Shown here one piece after another: positions 8,301-18,629 of a stretch of 64,000 nucleotides of DNA (its first letter is position 1; each line of letters begins with the position of its first letter). Source of the stretch: Polytrichum commune (lineage: Eukaryota > Streptophyta > Polytrichopsida > Polytrichales > Polytrichaceae). Below the pieces are notes generated by a model, which did no database searches, was not told where the DNA came from, and was given only the letters and a program-made list of their open reading frames with translations. The stretch covers positions 66,167,554 through 66,231,553 of the forward strand of contig OX485803.1 of assembly GCA_950295325.1 (NCBI GenBank), in the 5' to 3' direction. Position numbers and translations under genes: made by a program.

Positions 8301-10041
8301 AAGGGGCCCTAATTCAAGGGTTGTTCAAATGTTGCGTGCTGGATTGGCGAGCATTGGCAAAACATATGACCCACAACCCGTCACTACCACAGTACCAACG
8401 ATTGTTTTGAACGCGCAGGTTGCTGACGTCAATATGAGCCCCCCCCCCCGACCCCTTGCTACCCGCGAGCATCAAATTGCCCTTATCGAGTCACGAGGCC
8501 CTAATTCAAGAGGTGTCCATCTATTGCAGGCTGGATTGGTTGACCTTGCCAACATCACACCCCCTCAACCCGGTCCGCCAATGGTTAGCCTCACCTTAGA
8601 TGCCCTAAAGGGGAGCCTTCCCTGTGATGGACAAATCTTCCGTTTGTACCCTAAATATGCTAGAAGTTGAACCATCATGTGTCAAATGTGTGCGGGAATA
8701 CATATTGTACCCAGTTGTTAATGGAATACTTGATATATACAAGGTGGCCAAACACTTCCACTACCCAATGCATTGTTTTCCGCCAAGTCGGTACAGATGT
8801 CAACCATGCTCCCAATGTATGGAACTTATTTGTCCTTCAATCGCAAGTGCATGATTGCTCCCAATGTATGGTTCTTGTTTGTCTTGCAACAATACTTCAC
8901 ACGGAAGCTCCCAATGTATGGAACCTATTTGTCTTGCCCAACCACTTCGATGACCGGTCGCAATGTATGGTTCTTGTTTGTCTTGCAACAATACTTCACA
9001 CGGAAGCTCCCAATGTATGGAACCTACGTGTCTTGCCCAAACACTAGCATGACTGGTCGCAATGTATAAAGCATGTATGTCTTGCCTAAACACGTCCACG
9101 GTAGCTACAGATGTGTGGACCCTGTTAATCTGCCCTTATATGTTGCTGCATTAATCACATGTGTTCGTACAAATCAGGAAGTCGTGGATGGGCGTCCCGC
9201 CCCCTCCCCAGCTCCCCGGCCAACTGGATTTGGGGAGTGGATCCGGAGATTGCAAACAGTTGATCCGTATCGCCCGTTAGACCCTACAATGGAAATGAGA
9301 AGTATGGACGACGAGTTTATCAACTTAGCCAATGAAATTGATGTCTGCACGGAACGGTTCATGCAACTACAAACGAATATGACCACTGCGCTAGATAGAT
9401 ATCAAGGATGCCGCTTGGTTGGAATGGATGCACACATGCTTGGGAGATTGGTGCATGCAACTATTGATATAGGGCTCACCATCCCACAAGTGGAGTTCCT
9501 CCAACAACGTGTACCAGATTTGTACTTGATAGAGAACACTATGTGGGAAGCCACTCAAGAAATCCTACCTCATTTAGATGACCTACTCCATCCTCATTCA
9601 GAAGCAATGGTGAACCATGTCTATGACAATAGGGAGGAGAACCTCCCAATCACAACGATGTTGGAATCATGTCATTTGGCACAACGTCATGATGAGGAAA
9701 GAGGCCTGATGGAGCCCCCAATGGGAGAGCGTACAATTCATGAGGAGTTTAACTACTTAGCTGCGGAGATTGATGAAGTTACGGGTAAGTTTATGAGACT
9801 ACAAACGACCATGACCACTGCTCTAGAGAGATATACGGAGTGTTTGTTGCTCAGCGATCGCATATACAACCTTGAGATGGTGGTGCTTGCGGCACAAAAT
9901 ATTGGGTTTGACTCTCAACAATTGGCATATATTGAGAGCAGGATCCCAGACTTGATGTTCATGGAGAAAGTTACGTGGGAACAATCTTTAGAAATCAAGC
10001 CTCATTTGGAGAACATCTTTGAGTCCTTGGCCAATCAGTAA
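920..10041 (+). CDS. Giant multidomain gene: ParB-like + methyltransferase-like + acidic + FCP1-like phosphatase (gene overview)
   Basis: I assemble nine coding exons: 920-2348, 2596-3984, 4220-5389, 5688-6335, 6443-6766, 6859-7623, 7747-7941, 8188-8583 and 9178-10041 (stop TAA). Every junction has GT and AG, and every intron is phase 0, so all exons after the first are exact multiples of three. Together they would encode about 2,390 residues. The first exon carries two apparent one-base deletions (near 1751 and 1830), so this copy may be a pseudogene, or the model may miss something there. The ATG at 920 is the first in frame; the open frame before it is short. Domain order is ParB-like, MTase-like, acidic disordered region, HAD phosphatase, then duplicated modules. 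I do not recognise the family as a whole. A transposon-derived or captured gene is possible. Exons after 7,623 could instead belong to a separate downstream gene, but the matching phase favours one gene. Confidence 0.55.
2397..2468. repeat. Intronic palindrome I1
   Basis: Inverted repeat of about 36-base arms meeting at CGGCCG (2430-2435) with no spacer and two adjacent mismatches. The core GGGAGGTTCCTCTCG is shared with the palindrome at 4031-4124 and, less exactly, with the cluster at 1-815. It lies wholly inside the first intron (2349-2595) of the large gene, so the pre-mRNA could fold into a long hairpin. Confidence 0.95.
2596..3984 (+). CDS. Exon 2: permuted DNA-methyltransferase-like segment
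   Basis: An uninterrupted 463-codon exon from an AG at 2594-2595 to a GT at 3985. The N-terminal third is helical and charged. The C-terminal half has the alternating hydrophobic and polar pattern of an alpha/beta fold. Near its end, VVINLFGG (about 3940-3960) followed by KPIAAAL resembles the SAM-binding motif I of N4-cytosine/N6-adenine MTases (F-x-G-x-G), with the last Gly replaced. In beta-class enzymes motif I follows the catalytic DPPY motif. Upstream, the segment at about 3735-3760 (PMIYVDFL) could occupy the DPPY position, but the catalytic residues are not DPPY. A catalytically dead or strongly diverged MTase fold is my inference; a chance resemblance remains possible. Confidence 0.45.
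4031..4124. repeat. Intronic palindrome I2 (94 bp, 47-bp arms)
   Basis: Left arm 4031-4077 and right arm 4078-4124 are reverse complements over 47 bases with one mismatch and no spacer, centred on CGGCCG (4075-4080). It lies inside the second intron (3985-4219). The central ~15 bases of each arm are identical to palindrome I1, but the outer arms differ, so the two loci share a core and have private flanks. Confidence 0.97.
4220..6766 (+). CDS. Exons 3-5: acidic, low-complexity region and following basic segment
   Basis: Three phase-0 exons: 4220-5389, 5688-6335 and 6443-6766. The first continues the methyltransferase-like strand pattern for about 40 residues (NDQHVFSYMDSCFV). It then becomes strongly acidic, with long Asp/Glu runs around 4,500-4,900 (for example seven Asp at ~4760), Pro- and Ser-rich stretches, and one basic patch (about 5,020-5,085) that could be a nuclear localisation signal. 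The second exon is Pro/Ser/Thr-rich and looks disordered. The third (6443-6766) is more structured, with VYDKLFVYDDTYPK and an FTREMG segment. I assign no function; a scaffold or chromatin-interaction linker is possible. Confidence 0.55.
6859..7623 (+). CDS. Exon 6: FCP1/NLI-interacting-factor-like HAD phosphatase domain
   Basis: This family dephosphorylates Ser/Thr on proteins such as the RNA polymerase II C-terminal domain. The catalytic strand is FIVVFDLNG (about 6885-6911). It keeps the first Asp of the family's D-x-D-G-T, but the second is Asn (DLNG). The central segment FHLCIWSSMKKSTVDLVVEY (7075-7134) matches the IWTS/IWSS region, and ILVDDCPYK (7330-7356) matches the DD motif that binds Mg2+, followed by the usual N-P. 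The general acid/base Asp two residues after the nucleophile is replaced by Asn, so activity is doubtful. The frame reaches TAA at 7635. A GT at 7624 in phase 0 would instead join it to the next exon. Confidence 0.75.
7572..7703 (+). repeat. 65-bp tandem duplication at the end of the phosphatase exon
   Basis: The stretch from ~7573 (GTTCAATGGACC) recurs with a 65-bp period from ~7638 and ends again in AAATAAGTAG. The copies differ at several positions. The duplication spans the possible stop codon (7633-7635) and the candidate splice donor (7624), so there are two similar exon ends here. Confidence 0.85.
7747..8583 (+). CDS. Exons 7-8: Pro/Ser-rich linker and twin 38-residue repeats
   Basis: Exon 7747-7941 (65 codons, preceded by CTCCAG) has no independent ATG in a useful position, which is one reason to join it to the upstream phosphatase exon. 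Exon 8188-8583 (preceded by GTGCAG) encodes two copies of a ~38-residue unit beginning TRE(Y/H)QI(S/A)LIESRGPN at about 8269 and 8461. The copies are joined by a Pro/Val-rich linker, and each ends with a leucine-rich helix (LRAGL, LQAGL). The exon ends ATG|GTTAGC. No known domain is recognised. Confidence 0.5.
8805..9070 (+). repeat. Minisatellite, ~50-bp units
   Basis: The motif CCAATGTATGG (or CGCAATGTATGG) recurs at roughly 50-bp intervals near 8810, 8860, 8910, 8960, 9008 and 9058. Alternating units resemble each other most, giving a ~100-bp higher-order period. It fills much of the presumed intron 8584-9177. Confidence 0.9.
9178..10041 (+). CDS. Exon 9: duplicated ~100-residue helical module, C-terminus
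   Basis: Starts after ATCAG (9173-9177) and ends at TAA 10039-10041. Two tandem modules are evident. The first begins with DEFINLANEID at ~9311, the second with EEFNYLAAEID at ~9740. Each contains the FM(Q/R)LQT(N/T)MTTAL(D/E)RY stretch, a middle helix, then RVPDL or RIPDL and a W-containing helix ending PHL. The modules are about 430 bp apart. The predicted composition is mostly helical. I do not recognise a named domain. A gene duplication within the exon is clear from the sequence. Confidence 0.65.
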   Translation, partial: EVVDGRPAPSPAPRPTGFGEWIRRLQTVDPYRPLDPTMEMRSMDDEFINLANEIDVCTERFMQLQTNMTTALDRYQGCRLVGMDAHMLGRLVHATIDIGLTIPQVEFLQQRVPDLYLIENTMWEATQEILPHLDDLLHPHSEAMVNHVYDNREENLPITTMLESCHLAQRHDEERGLMEPPMGERTIHEEFNYLAAEIDEVTGKFMRLQTTMTTALERYTECLLLSDRIYNLEMVVLAAQNIGFDSQQLAYIESRIPDLMFMEKVTWEQSLEIKPHLENIFESLANQ

Positions 10042-10884
10042 TTCATAGTTTATGAATGCCAATGTACAAATGTAGAGTACTTCCAGATCAGCCAATTTGC
10101 AAGAATTTATACTTAGCACAACATGAAAAATTTACATATCTCCCAGCATAGATCCAGTGTTTCATTGAAGGACATTTGTGGGTGCAATTTCCATATTGTA
10201 TGACAATTTATTTATGATTATGAGTCTCACCATTATGGCACTTAGTGGGGACCCATCACTAAGGTCCCCAGTGGCTGCATGTCATTGGATACCCAAATGG
10301 CTAATGCAAACAACCATTGGAATCAAACAGTATTTGTGTCGCATGTGTTCTGCCCAGCATGTTCCCTGTGAGTTCCCAATAAGCTCCCAATGGGTTCTCA
10401 ATGAGTTCCCGACTTACATCACAAAAGTCCCAAAATTACCCTAAAGTCCCATAATGTTTAATATCGTGTTCAATGGCATGAGTCCAAGGTTGAGCAGTGC
10501 ATTGGGACGAACTTATCATTTATGCCAAAGGTGCGTGGGAATGGGTTATCAAACAAATCAAGATTAGCGAATTTTCCACTACGGCCATGCTTCAAGGATT
10601 TGACAAAACTTGGGGAGCGAGAAATGTCCTTTGTAGGAGGAACAACCTGCATGTGGAGTGGAATTGGAAGTGACAACGTAGATAGGTAATTTGGCACTTT
10701 AGTGGTAGGCTTTGTTGGTGGGTTTGGGGGTTGTCCTTGGCAAGTAGTCCTTGGTTTGGTTGTCTGTGGTGGGTTGGTAGGTGTTGCTTTTTACATGGCG
10801 GTGTCTCGCGCCAGAGGGGTCCCGCCTCCCCTTGGTGAGGGCATGTTATCTTTCTTGGTTTGTGCATTGGCGTTGGCTTTGCTG
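10042..10884. other. 3' flank and intergenic, no gene seen
   Basis: 3' flank of the large gene. A GT-rich stretch follows at 10,700-10,870 with an open frame (10702-11043) whose second half is the dispersed repeat described next, so I do not call it a gene. Confidence 0.5.
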
Positions 10885-11410
10885 GCTCTGTCTGTAGGAC
10901 AGAGACTATGCATCAACTTCTATGTTTCAAGAGCAACTTTCTTAACCACTTTGCGTTCACACTTGAATGTTACTCATTCTTTCTATTTTTGGTCTAGTTT
11001 ATTTAATGTGGATGGTGAAAGCTTGCATACCTTGGACAACTAACCAAATAATTCAACTCTTAGTTAACTAGTAGCCTTTCGTAACTATATTTGTTCACAA
11101 TTCGGCTTGCTAAAAAAATGTAGTTAATTATAGTTGTATTAAAACCTAGTTAACTATAGTTATAGATGCCTAGTCGAGGAGGAGGCTTATAGCCTCTTCC
11201 CGAAATGCCGCCCTCTCAGGCGACCACATCACTTCAGAATTTTAGGGTTAGGGTTCTTAACTATAGTTGTTCCCTAAAATATATTGAAAAAAATTCTAAT
11301 TGATTAGTGTTGGTTATAGGTATAGTAAATAGCCATGAATTGGCATGAGCAAAGTGTACAATTATTATTATAGTCTTTCATAAGAAAGGATAGAGCCTCA
11401 TGGTTCTACC
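10885..11410 (+). repeat. Dispersed repeat, copy A
   Basis: Segments at ~10890-11000 (including AGGACAGAGACTATGCATCA) and ~11315-11410 (including a run ending in ATAGAGCCTCATGGTTCTACC) match, on the opposite strand, sequence at 62,020-62,430. Order and orientation are conserved, but copy A is ~120 bp longer. It contains repeated (T)TAACTATAGTTA motifs. It looks like a non-coding mobile element of unknown class. Confidence 0.8.
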
Positions 11411-12219
11411 ATTTTCTTGTTGGTCTTCTAAAAAATATATTAAAAAAAACTTATGGGACTAAAAGCATATCAAGGTGGGGCCATAGAGACTACTACACCC
11501 TAGAATTTCCAAAAAGGTTGATCTCCTATAGCTAAATGGGTCAGTGATGATTAGTGTAGGCCACACTAAATTAGATGTAGTGGACTAATAGTGACTTCGA
11601 TACCCGTGCACTTGCCAACCGGGTGTTGACTATCTCCAAACACGCGTGACGATCTAAGGACCGGTACCCCTTATACCCTGATTTCAAGGTATACACTGAT
11701 CTTGCAGAGGGCATCCAGAATGTTCGACGGAAGCTCCCTGTAGTTCCTTCGCCGCCTTCCATTCGCATTCGCCCCTGTGAAGTCGCACGGCTTCTCAGCG
11801 ATTCCGTGGTTCGCAAGTTAGGGTTGGAATTCTCTCGTTTTGGAGGCTAATCTCCTCGTGTAATCAATCTCGGAATCATACCTCGGTATCGAGATTTGAT
11901 CTGTCGGGATTTCATGTGTTAGGGTTTTAACGCTCTGGTAGCTCTCACCAAGGATTTCTGTGTCCTAGGGTTTGAAATTCATTGTCCTTGTTGCGGCTGG
12001 ATTGTTGGCTACATTGGAGTTTCGTTGTAGCGAAGGTCGTGAGTCGACGCTGTCTGTATTCTGTGCGATGTGCAGCAGCACCGTAGGAGGTGGCATCGTA
12101 GAGATAGAGAATCGGTGGTGACGTGGCTCCTCGTCAGGGGGAAGTGTAGGGCGGTTGGTCGTTTGTTCGGTGGAGATTTGGAAGTGGAAGTGTTGCAATT
12201 CGGAGGAAGGGCAGACGAG
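11411..12219 (+). other. Upstream region of the 80-residue gene
   Basis: The AT-rich part gives way to GC-richer sequence from about 11,640. Telobox-like GTTAGGGTTTTAA (~11,920) and CCTAGGGTTTGA (~11,968) occur here, as is common upstream of plant housekeeping genes. A 66-codon open frame (11650-11850) is noted separately. The start of transcription is not determinable. Confidence 0.4.
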
Positions 12220-13604
12220 ATGGCGGGTGGTGGTAATTTTCTTGGCCGGGTGATGCAATATCTGGTGAATGAGCTTCTGGTGGATCGCCTGGCCAACAAG
12301 TAGGCGGCTCTTACACCAGTAATTTGAAAAATGGTCTTGCCAAATTCTCTAGGATCATTTTCTCATACAGCAGTGAGTTCTTGCTTTTAGCCATTTGTTG
12401 AAGATATGGTGTGTCCGGTCATTGTAATACTGTTGACTTTCTTGATGTGTAACTACTATATCTTTATTTTTAAAGTTTTTTTCTTTCTGTTAGGTTTACA
12501 TAGTGGTCTCTCACGCGTTTTTATGTAGGTCTTTAAGGTCCTATCATTCGGTTGTTGCCAACCTAATTAATTTGTTGTTTGTTTTGTGACCGCAGCCAAT
12601 CATTTCAGAGATTCGCAGTAAGGTCTTCCCGAGCAATTGAAGAGATGGCTCAGAAGGGTATTGTTCTCTTCATTCTCACTGTTATTTTTAAGGCAGAGTC
12701 ATGTCTGATTTACAGAGTTTTACGGGGCGGAATATGGGTAGGACGCTTAGTGACCTGAGGATGAATCAATTGCACACATATCAAAGCACACATTTTGTCC
12801 TGTGAAGTGCTACACATTGTGGGAGAGTAACTCAAACAATTTTTATTAGACAGAGGATGTGATCGTATCTATTGGTAGTTGCGAAGAGCAGAGTTTGAGC
12901 ATGCAATGTAAGTAATAAATGAGAGCTTATTGTCACATATTGGCCTGTTCTGCTAAATTAGTTTATGGAAAATGTGGAGACGATGTTCTGAACACAGTTT
13001 GAGATTTGTATCGGTCTTATCAGAGGGACCTGGAATACAGATCAAGTGAATGTTATGCGCTCCTGGAATTAATTATTTAATTTTCCATTCATTTATGGTA
13101 ATTGTGGACAGGCGTACAGACCAAAGAGGAGCTGACGAGGAATCTTAAAGGGTATTCAGAGGCCTTTGGCCAAGAGGTGAGTAGCATGCAATCCGGTTAT
13201 TGTTGTGAAATTTGGTTCTCCTGTACTGTCATGAGTTCTACATCTTTGCGCCAGAGAATTCTTGTATTAAACATCGATAGCTGGATAGAGTTGTGGGTAC
13301 AAGCAACTCCTTATTACCTTCATGGTAGTTGGATTTAGTTTGAAGTATACACTATTTTCTGTCATGTCTTGGATTATTGAGTGTAGTCTCTCCGTTTAAT
13401 CACCTGGTTTGGGGCTGATCAATAGGGAAGGTTTAGGTCAGAGGATAAGTCTCCTCTCCTTTCTCCTCTTCAGGAATATCTGCACCATATAGATATCTTC
13501 TTGCTTTGCTTGAGTAAGTTTCAACGACATATATGAGGTTCAACTAATACTATGTTTTGGCAAACCAGATTGAGAGGCAACTGAAGGATCCTACCAAGAA
13601 GTGA
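12220..13604 (+). CDS. Small conserved-looking 80-residue protein, four exons
   Basis: Exons 12220-12299, 12596-12657, 13112-13176 and 13569-13604 join in frame (phases 2, 1, 0) with GT-AG introns to give exactly 81 codons including TGA. The protein begins MAGGGNFLGRVMQYLVNE, continues through the segment FQRFAVRSSRAIEEM, and ends KDPTKK. The N-terminal half can form an amphipathic helix with Arg but no acidic residue in its first 10 positions, which would suit mitochondrial targeting. The rest is charged and helical. A protein this small spread over four in-phase exons is unlikely by chance. I cannot name the family. The ATG at 12220 was chosen because GGCAG-ACGAG-ATGGCG fits plant start context; an upstream in-frame ATG (12070) would add 50 arginine-rich residues. 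Confidence 0.75.
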
Positions 13605-16600
13605 TTGAAGAAATGCTGAGGGTTTTACTTTGGCAAGAACGTATGCAAACTGGAAACACATGCACAATTTCAATACCGAGACTTTCAGTGAAGGAGAGCG
13701 AGTGTAGGAATCTTGGTGTTTATGGTGTCTTTGTCTTTCATAGTTTTTTTGAAATTAAACAGACATTGGTTTAGTGACATAATGGCTGTCAAAATGACAG
13801 ATGTAGAAGATGAGAAATTGTTAAACCTTCAGAGCCTTAGGTGCTGGAGATGTGTATAATATAGAGGTTGAAGAGGGTTCTCTTATGTACAGTGTGGCGT
13901 GCATTGTTGGTGTGGTTAATCATATGATTTTTCCACAAATTGTACACATAAGTGTTCTGAAGTGGGTCTGCTTGGGTCCTTTTCTGCCAATGGTCTCAAG
14001 TATACATGTCTTCACGTACTCATTTTTGTCAGACTATGGACATGAGAAGAGAGAAATTGCACATCCATACAAGACATTAGGTAGCCAGTCAGTATTAGAG
14101 CCTCTCATGTGAAAAGGGTGGAACTTAGTAACGGATGCTGAGGCACGAGTCTTAATCATGGAGAGAACAATAACAGGACTCTTGTTGAAAAGCAAACGGC
14201 CCTCCAACACTGTGGACCCTGAAGTACACCAATTTTTGCACTATTGAGCTAGATTTTAGTTATGGGTTTGGATCGTTTTTTCATGTTCTCCAACTTCTAT
14301 TGATTAGATTTACACAATAAAACTTCTGTTGCATTAGCAAATCTACCATGAAACATATGCAAAAACTGGATTGAGAATCAGATCTCCCCTGAATTAGTCA
14401 TGGTTATCGGAAGTGCATGTTTGTTGATTTCTTAATTGGATACACAGGTCTTCCCAAATTGTGTTCACTTTTGTGTGTAGAGTAGTTGTTAATATTTGAA
14501 GACGTAGTGTTATCTATTTTAAACATGTCGTTATGACGTTCGCTCTTTGATCCTCACTGAACCACATACCAATCAAATACATTGGTCCAATTAAGAGAAT
14601 GAGCCACTTAAGGCCCATCTACCTTATTAGGCTACTTGCCCAAAATGCAGCACATTGATATCTATACATGCATGTTGGTTTTCAAATATAAGGCATTTTT
14701 GCCTGGCACACTTGAGTGTTGGCATTTTGAGGAGCTCATTAGAGAGATATGCACACATGCATCAAGCTGTGAGTTTGGGAATGTAATATTATCGGAATGT
14801 CAGATTTTGAAGTGAGCTAGAGCTGAAGATTTAATCGGAGGTTTGATGAAGAGCCTGCTCTTTTACAAGATCTGTAACCCAACAGTGACGTTAAATGATT
14901 TCTAACATAGTTATATGCACATGTGTGATTCTGAAATGCCAACACTTGAGTTGTATTTAAGTTTTCTTGGAGAAATCTATGAATGACACTTTAGCAATTC
15001 ATGTGGATAGTAGAAATTGAAATTATGACTTCTCATATACCTCATTTGGCTTGGCCAACACATAATATGTTGTCTTCAAGAGCAACTCAGTGGTGGAAGT
15101 AAGCAAATCAACAATACCTATTGTTTATTTAAGCCTAGTCCACCTTAGTTGTTCTTGCATGACAAATTTTTGGAGACAAAACAATCATTCCATTGATGCC
15201 TAAAGTTGGAGATGGTTTATGCCTTTTGTGATAAATCCAAAGTGCTCAACCATTAGAGTTTCAACCACCGTTTTTGGGCATATTATGTACACGTACATAT
15301 AAAATTTTAGATTTTGACACTAGGGTTGAACGGAACATGTTATTCACATTTGTAGTACATTGATTATCCCAATTAGTGTGTGTTACTATTCATAATTACG
15401 CAATGCTATGACTATATAACGAGAGTGTAATATTTACCAAGCAAAGTCATTCAATATATTCTATAATGGTCCGAACAATTTATTGAACTTTCATTAGTAA
15501 AATTTGAACTCATGAGGAAGACATTATTGCATTGCGTAAATTGGGATGATCAATGTAGTTGTAGCATAATAGGTGGAGGTGTAGGGATAGAAAGAGTAGA
15601 GATGAACTATTCTTATATATATATATGGTTATAAGAGAGTCGAGATAATCAAAAAGATTAAATCATGGGCATCTTTTGGTTTAGAGTGTGCATGAGCATA
15701 TATTGTTTAGAACATGGGCCATGAATGACTTGATTACCCGGAACCACATCCACAACACTACGCTGCCTTAAAAACAAAGGCAAGATCATTTAAAACACGG
15801 GCATTAGAGAATCAAAAAGATATCCAAATTGCATGGGCATCTAGGATTTATATTGTGAGCATGAAAGTTAAGCCAAATGTTGGTATGCTCTTGTGAATAG
15901 GAATCATATTTTTGGCATAAAAAATGGTATACCTTATGGTGAGTGACTTGAATAACAATTCTCCAACATTGGAGTCATGGCAATCTTTGCGAGGCACCGC
16001 CACTCTTTTCTTTTTTGAAGGCATACACTACTCCTTATTAGTCTTTGTTTCTTGCAGGTGGTGTTGCTAATAATGACATCACATACAATGAGTTGATGCA
16101 ACTCAAATGAAAGTTTGTAGTCCATTGTTCAAGGAAGGTTACACATGCTCATGATGTGTTGCTTGATTAATTTCATCCCCACTTTTGGCAATTGCTCACT
16201 GCACCACTCTTGCAATCTTATGAGAGTCCCAACCCTCCCATGTGTAAAAGTTCCAGAGTTGGTCACCAACTCATATACATGTGAGGGTTGAGTTAGAGGG
16301 GGTTGGGCAAGTGCCCTGACCTCGAGTGCCTTTTAATTTGTTTGATTTGATTTGGAACCCCAATGCTTTTAAAATGATCATTTTACCCCTAAATTCTTCA
16401 TTTGAGCTCATATAGGGTAATATCACAAAATATGATATTTCATTAGTTTTATGAGAATGATTCTTCAAAATGAAAATTAGGGGAGAACTTTTAACTACCC
16501 CCCCCCCCATAATACATGCCAATTTTCGACTAAACAACTTATAAACAATCTTAGTATCTAGGTCACATTTAATACATATTTGACAATATAAATCATAAAT

Positions 16601-17589
16601 CCTTAATAAATATTCCAATACTATTTGGTTTCTTTTTTCCTCCACCTAAATCATATATCATTGTCAATGATTGGGTGAAGCATCACGGAACTTTTAATGA
16701 AATAATAACTAATTGTTCAAATAACATCACAACTCTAATTTTAGCATCATGATAATTGCCTTATATTCTTATTTTCTGTTATTATGTATGACATTATACC
16801 ACTACAGAGCACATCAATATGTATATATGCATTACAAGATCAATACCTATATTACAAAATAATCCCATAATACAGCACAAGGTGTCGCCATGGTGTACTA
16901 ACACCGACCTTTATAAGTTTGTGATGTGTTCATTAGTTTGTACGTTGCAAAATAGGCTTCGTGTCCTTGCGAGGCAAATCTCATGAAGTTGCATCATGGA
17001 TATTCAAGAGTGTTACTTATGCTTGATGACTAATGCCCCCCCCCCCACCCGACTTTGGCTATGCCTAAAAGTTGGTTCTAAAAACACGGCATTCACACCA
17101 TCGACATTATCTAGTGCCAAGCCTAGTTGGCAAATGATGTGGCATGGCTTAAAAGTGGAGGTTTTAAGCCTCAAGCACTGACCTTCCCATCAGTACCTAG
17201 ACATGAGGCAAGAATATAGGACCTTTAAAAGTGTCACCTCCCGCCCTTGTGATTGGTTGCTTTTAGTCTTAGCTATGAGGGCACGAGGAGCTTCATTAAT
17301 AAAAAAGTGATTGATATAATAATAATATATATATATATATATGAACAACACTTATACACTTTGAATAGATTCATCGTCAGTGGACAAGCATGTACAATTC
17401 ACATAATCTTTTTCAGATTTGAAAATTGGATATGGTATTGGACAAACTTGTGTACATGTATGCAAAATTTCAATTATATTGATAGTAAGAAAGTATGCAG
17501 GAAATCCAAATGAAAAACTATATACAAATACTCAGTTTTGTTCGAGTTGCCTACAAAATCTTTAGTAATTGGTCGAGATACCCTTACTC
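13605..17589. other. Intergenic, AT-rich, no gene seen
   Basis: The first part is the 3' flank of the small gene. The rest contains short homopolymer and (TA)n runs (around 15,617, 16,499 and 17,322) and short unsupported open frames. No domain or splice-consistent gene was found. Confidence 0.55.
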
Positions 17590-18610
17590 TTCAACACAAC
17601 GTCAATCTTCATGGCATGCTCTCGTAAAGCACCATGCAATCATGTTCACTGAAATTGAGATACATTGAACACACATGCTCCCACAATTCTTGGATACCTC
17701 TTGGAGGCGTTGTTTGAGAAGTGCCCAAAAGTGTTCAATGGGATTCAAATCTAGAGATCATCGTGCACGCCATTGAAGGAATTGAAATGGTTGTGATGCC
17801 AACCATTCTTACACGATCTTGTTCATGTGCTTAGGATCGTTATCTCATTGAAAGACCAACCTACTTGGATCCAAATTGTGATTCTATAAAGTGGACCACA
17901 AATTTTTTTCTAAATTAAATTTATATAGATGCCTATCCATCCTACCTTCAATTATGTATCATACTCCCAGCCCAAAAGTTGTCATGCATCCTCAATCATC
18001 ATCAACCCACCACCATGCTTCACTGTATGAAGGACATGTTGAGGTCCAATGCATTCTCCATCTCCAATCCAACACCCCGGCCATGACCTAACATCTGAGT
18101 TAAACCTAATTATCTTTATCTTGTCACTGAAAATCACACGTTTCCAATCATCAATGGTCCAATTCTCATACCTTTGAGCAAACCTTAGGCGTGCAAGAAC
18201 ATAATTACAACCCATAAATGACTTCCTTTGTTGCACTTGTGCACCCAATTCAACCTCTCTCAAAGCATGCCTCACAATGATATCAGACAACATTTCACCT
18301 ATTTCAGATCGAAGTTGTTTTGTTCTTGCAGATGTGGTTCCAAGTCGACCTTCAGTATCAAGAGTGACATAAGGCCTCTTCTCTTAGTCTCTAAGAAGCT
18401 TTGGACGCCCTCCACTATGTCTCTCAATCTTGCCCCCTACATCCTTTCTCATATGTGCTACAAAAGATTGGCTCATGCCCACCAAAGGGGCAACTTTGCA
18501 AGGAGAAACACCACTTTTAAGTTGCACCAAAGCTCGGTGCTTCCATTCTTGAGACAAACGGAGGCCTATGATTACAAATGATTCTACAAATTGCACCTCA
18601 CGTATTATGG
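17590..18610 (-). pseudogene. Tc1/mariner transposase relic
   Basis: Reading the minus strand, an N-terminal helix-turn-helix segment (about 18,580-18,400; LVQLKSGVSPCKVAPLVGMS) is followed by GGRPK and a stop. The catalytic core follows: NWTIDDWKRVIFSD at ~18,160, TVKHGGG at ~18,010, then NDPKH at ~17,850 and LDLNPIEHFW at ~17,740. These match the D, D and D positions of Tc1-like DDE/D enzymes. In-frame stops occur after GRPKLLRD and in the segment after NDPKH (KIV-stop-EW), and the Glu after the first Asp is changed to Lys. It is an inactive copy. I could not find convincing terminal inverted repeats. Confidence 0.9.
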
Positions 18611-18629
18611 AACCAAAGCTACACAATGC

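Noticed and set aside
8773-9099. Open frames with repeated SQCMVLVCLATIL- or CPTTSMTGRNVW-like words
   Set aside because: They are readings of the ~50-bp minisatellite in all frames, so the apparent protein repeat is a by-product.
10702-11043. 113-residue frame with a membrane-like segment
   Set aside because: Its second half is the dispersed repeat also present at 62 kb in opposite orientation, so it is most likely repeat sequence.
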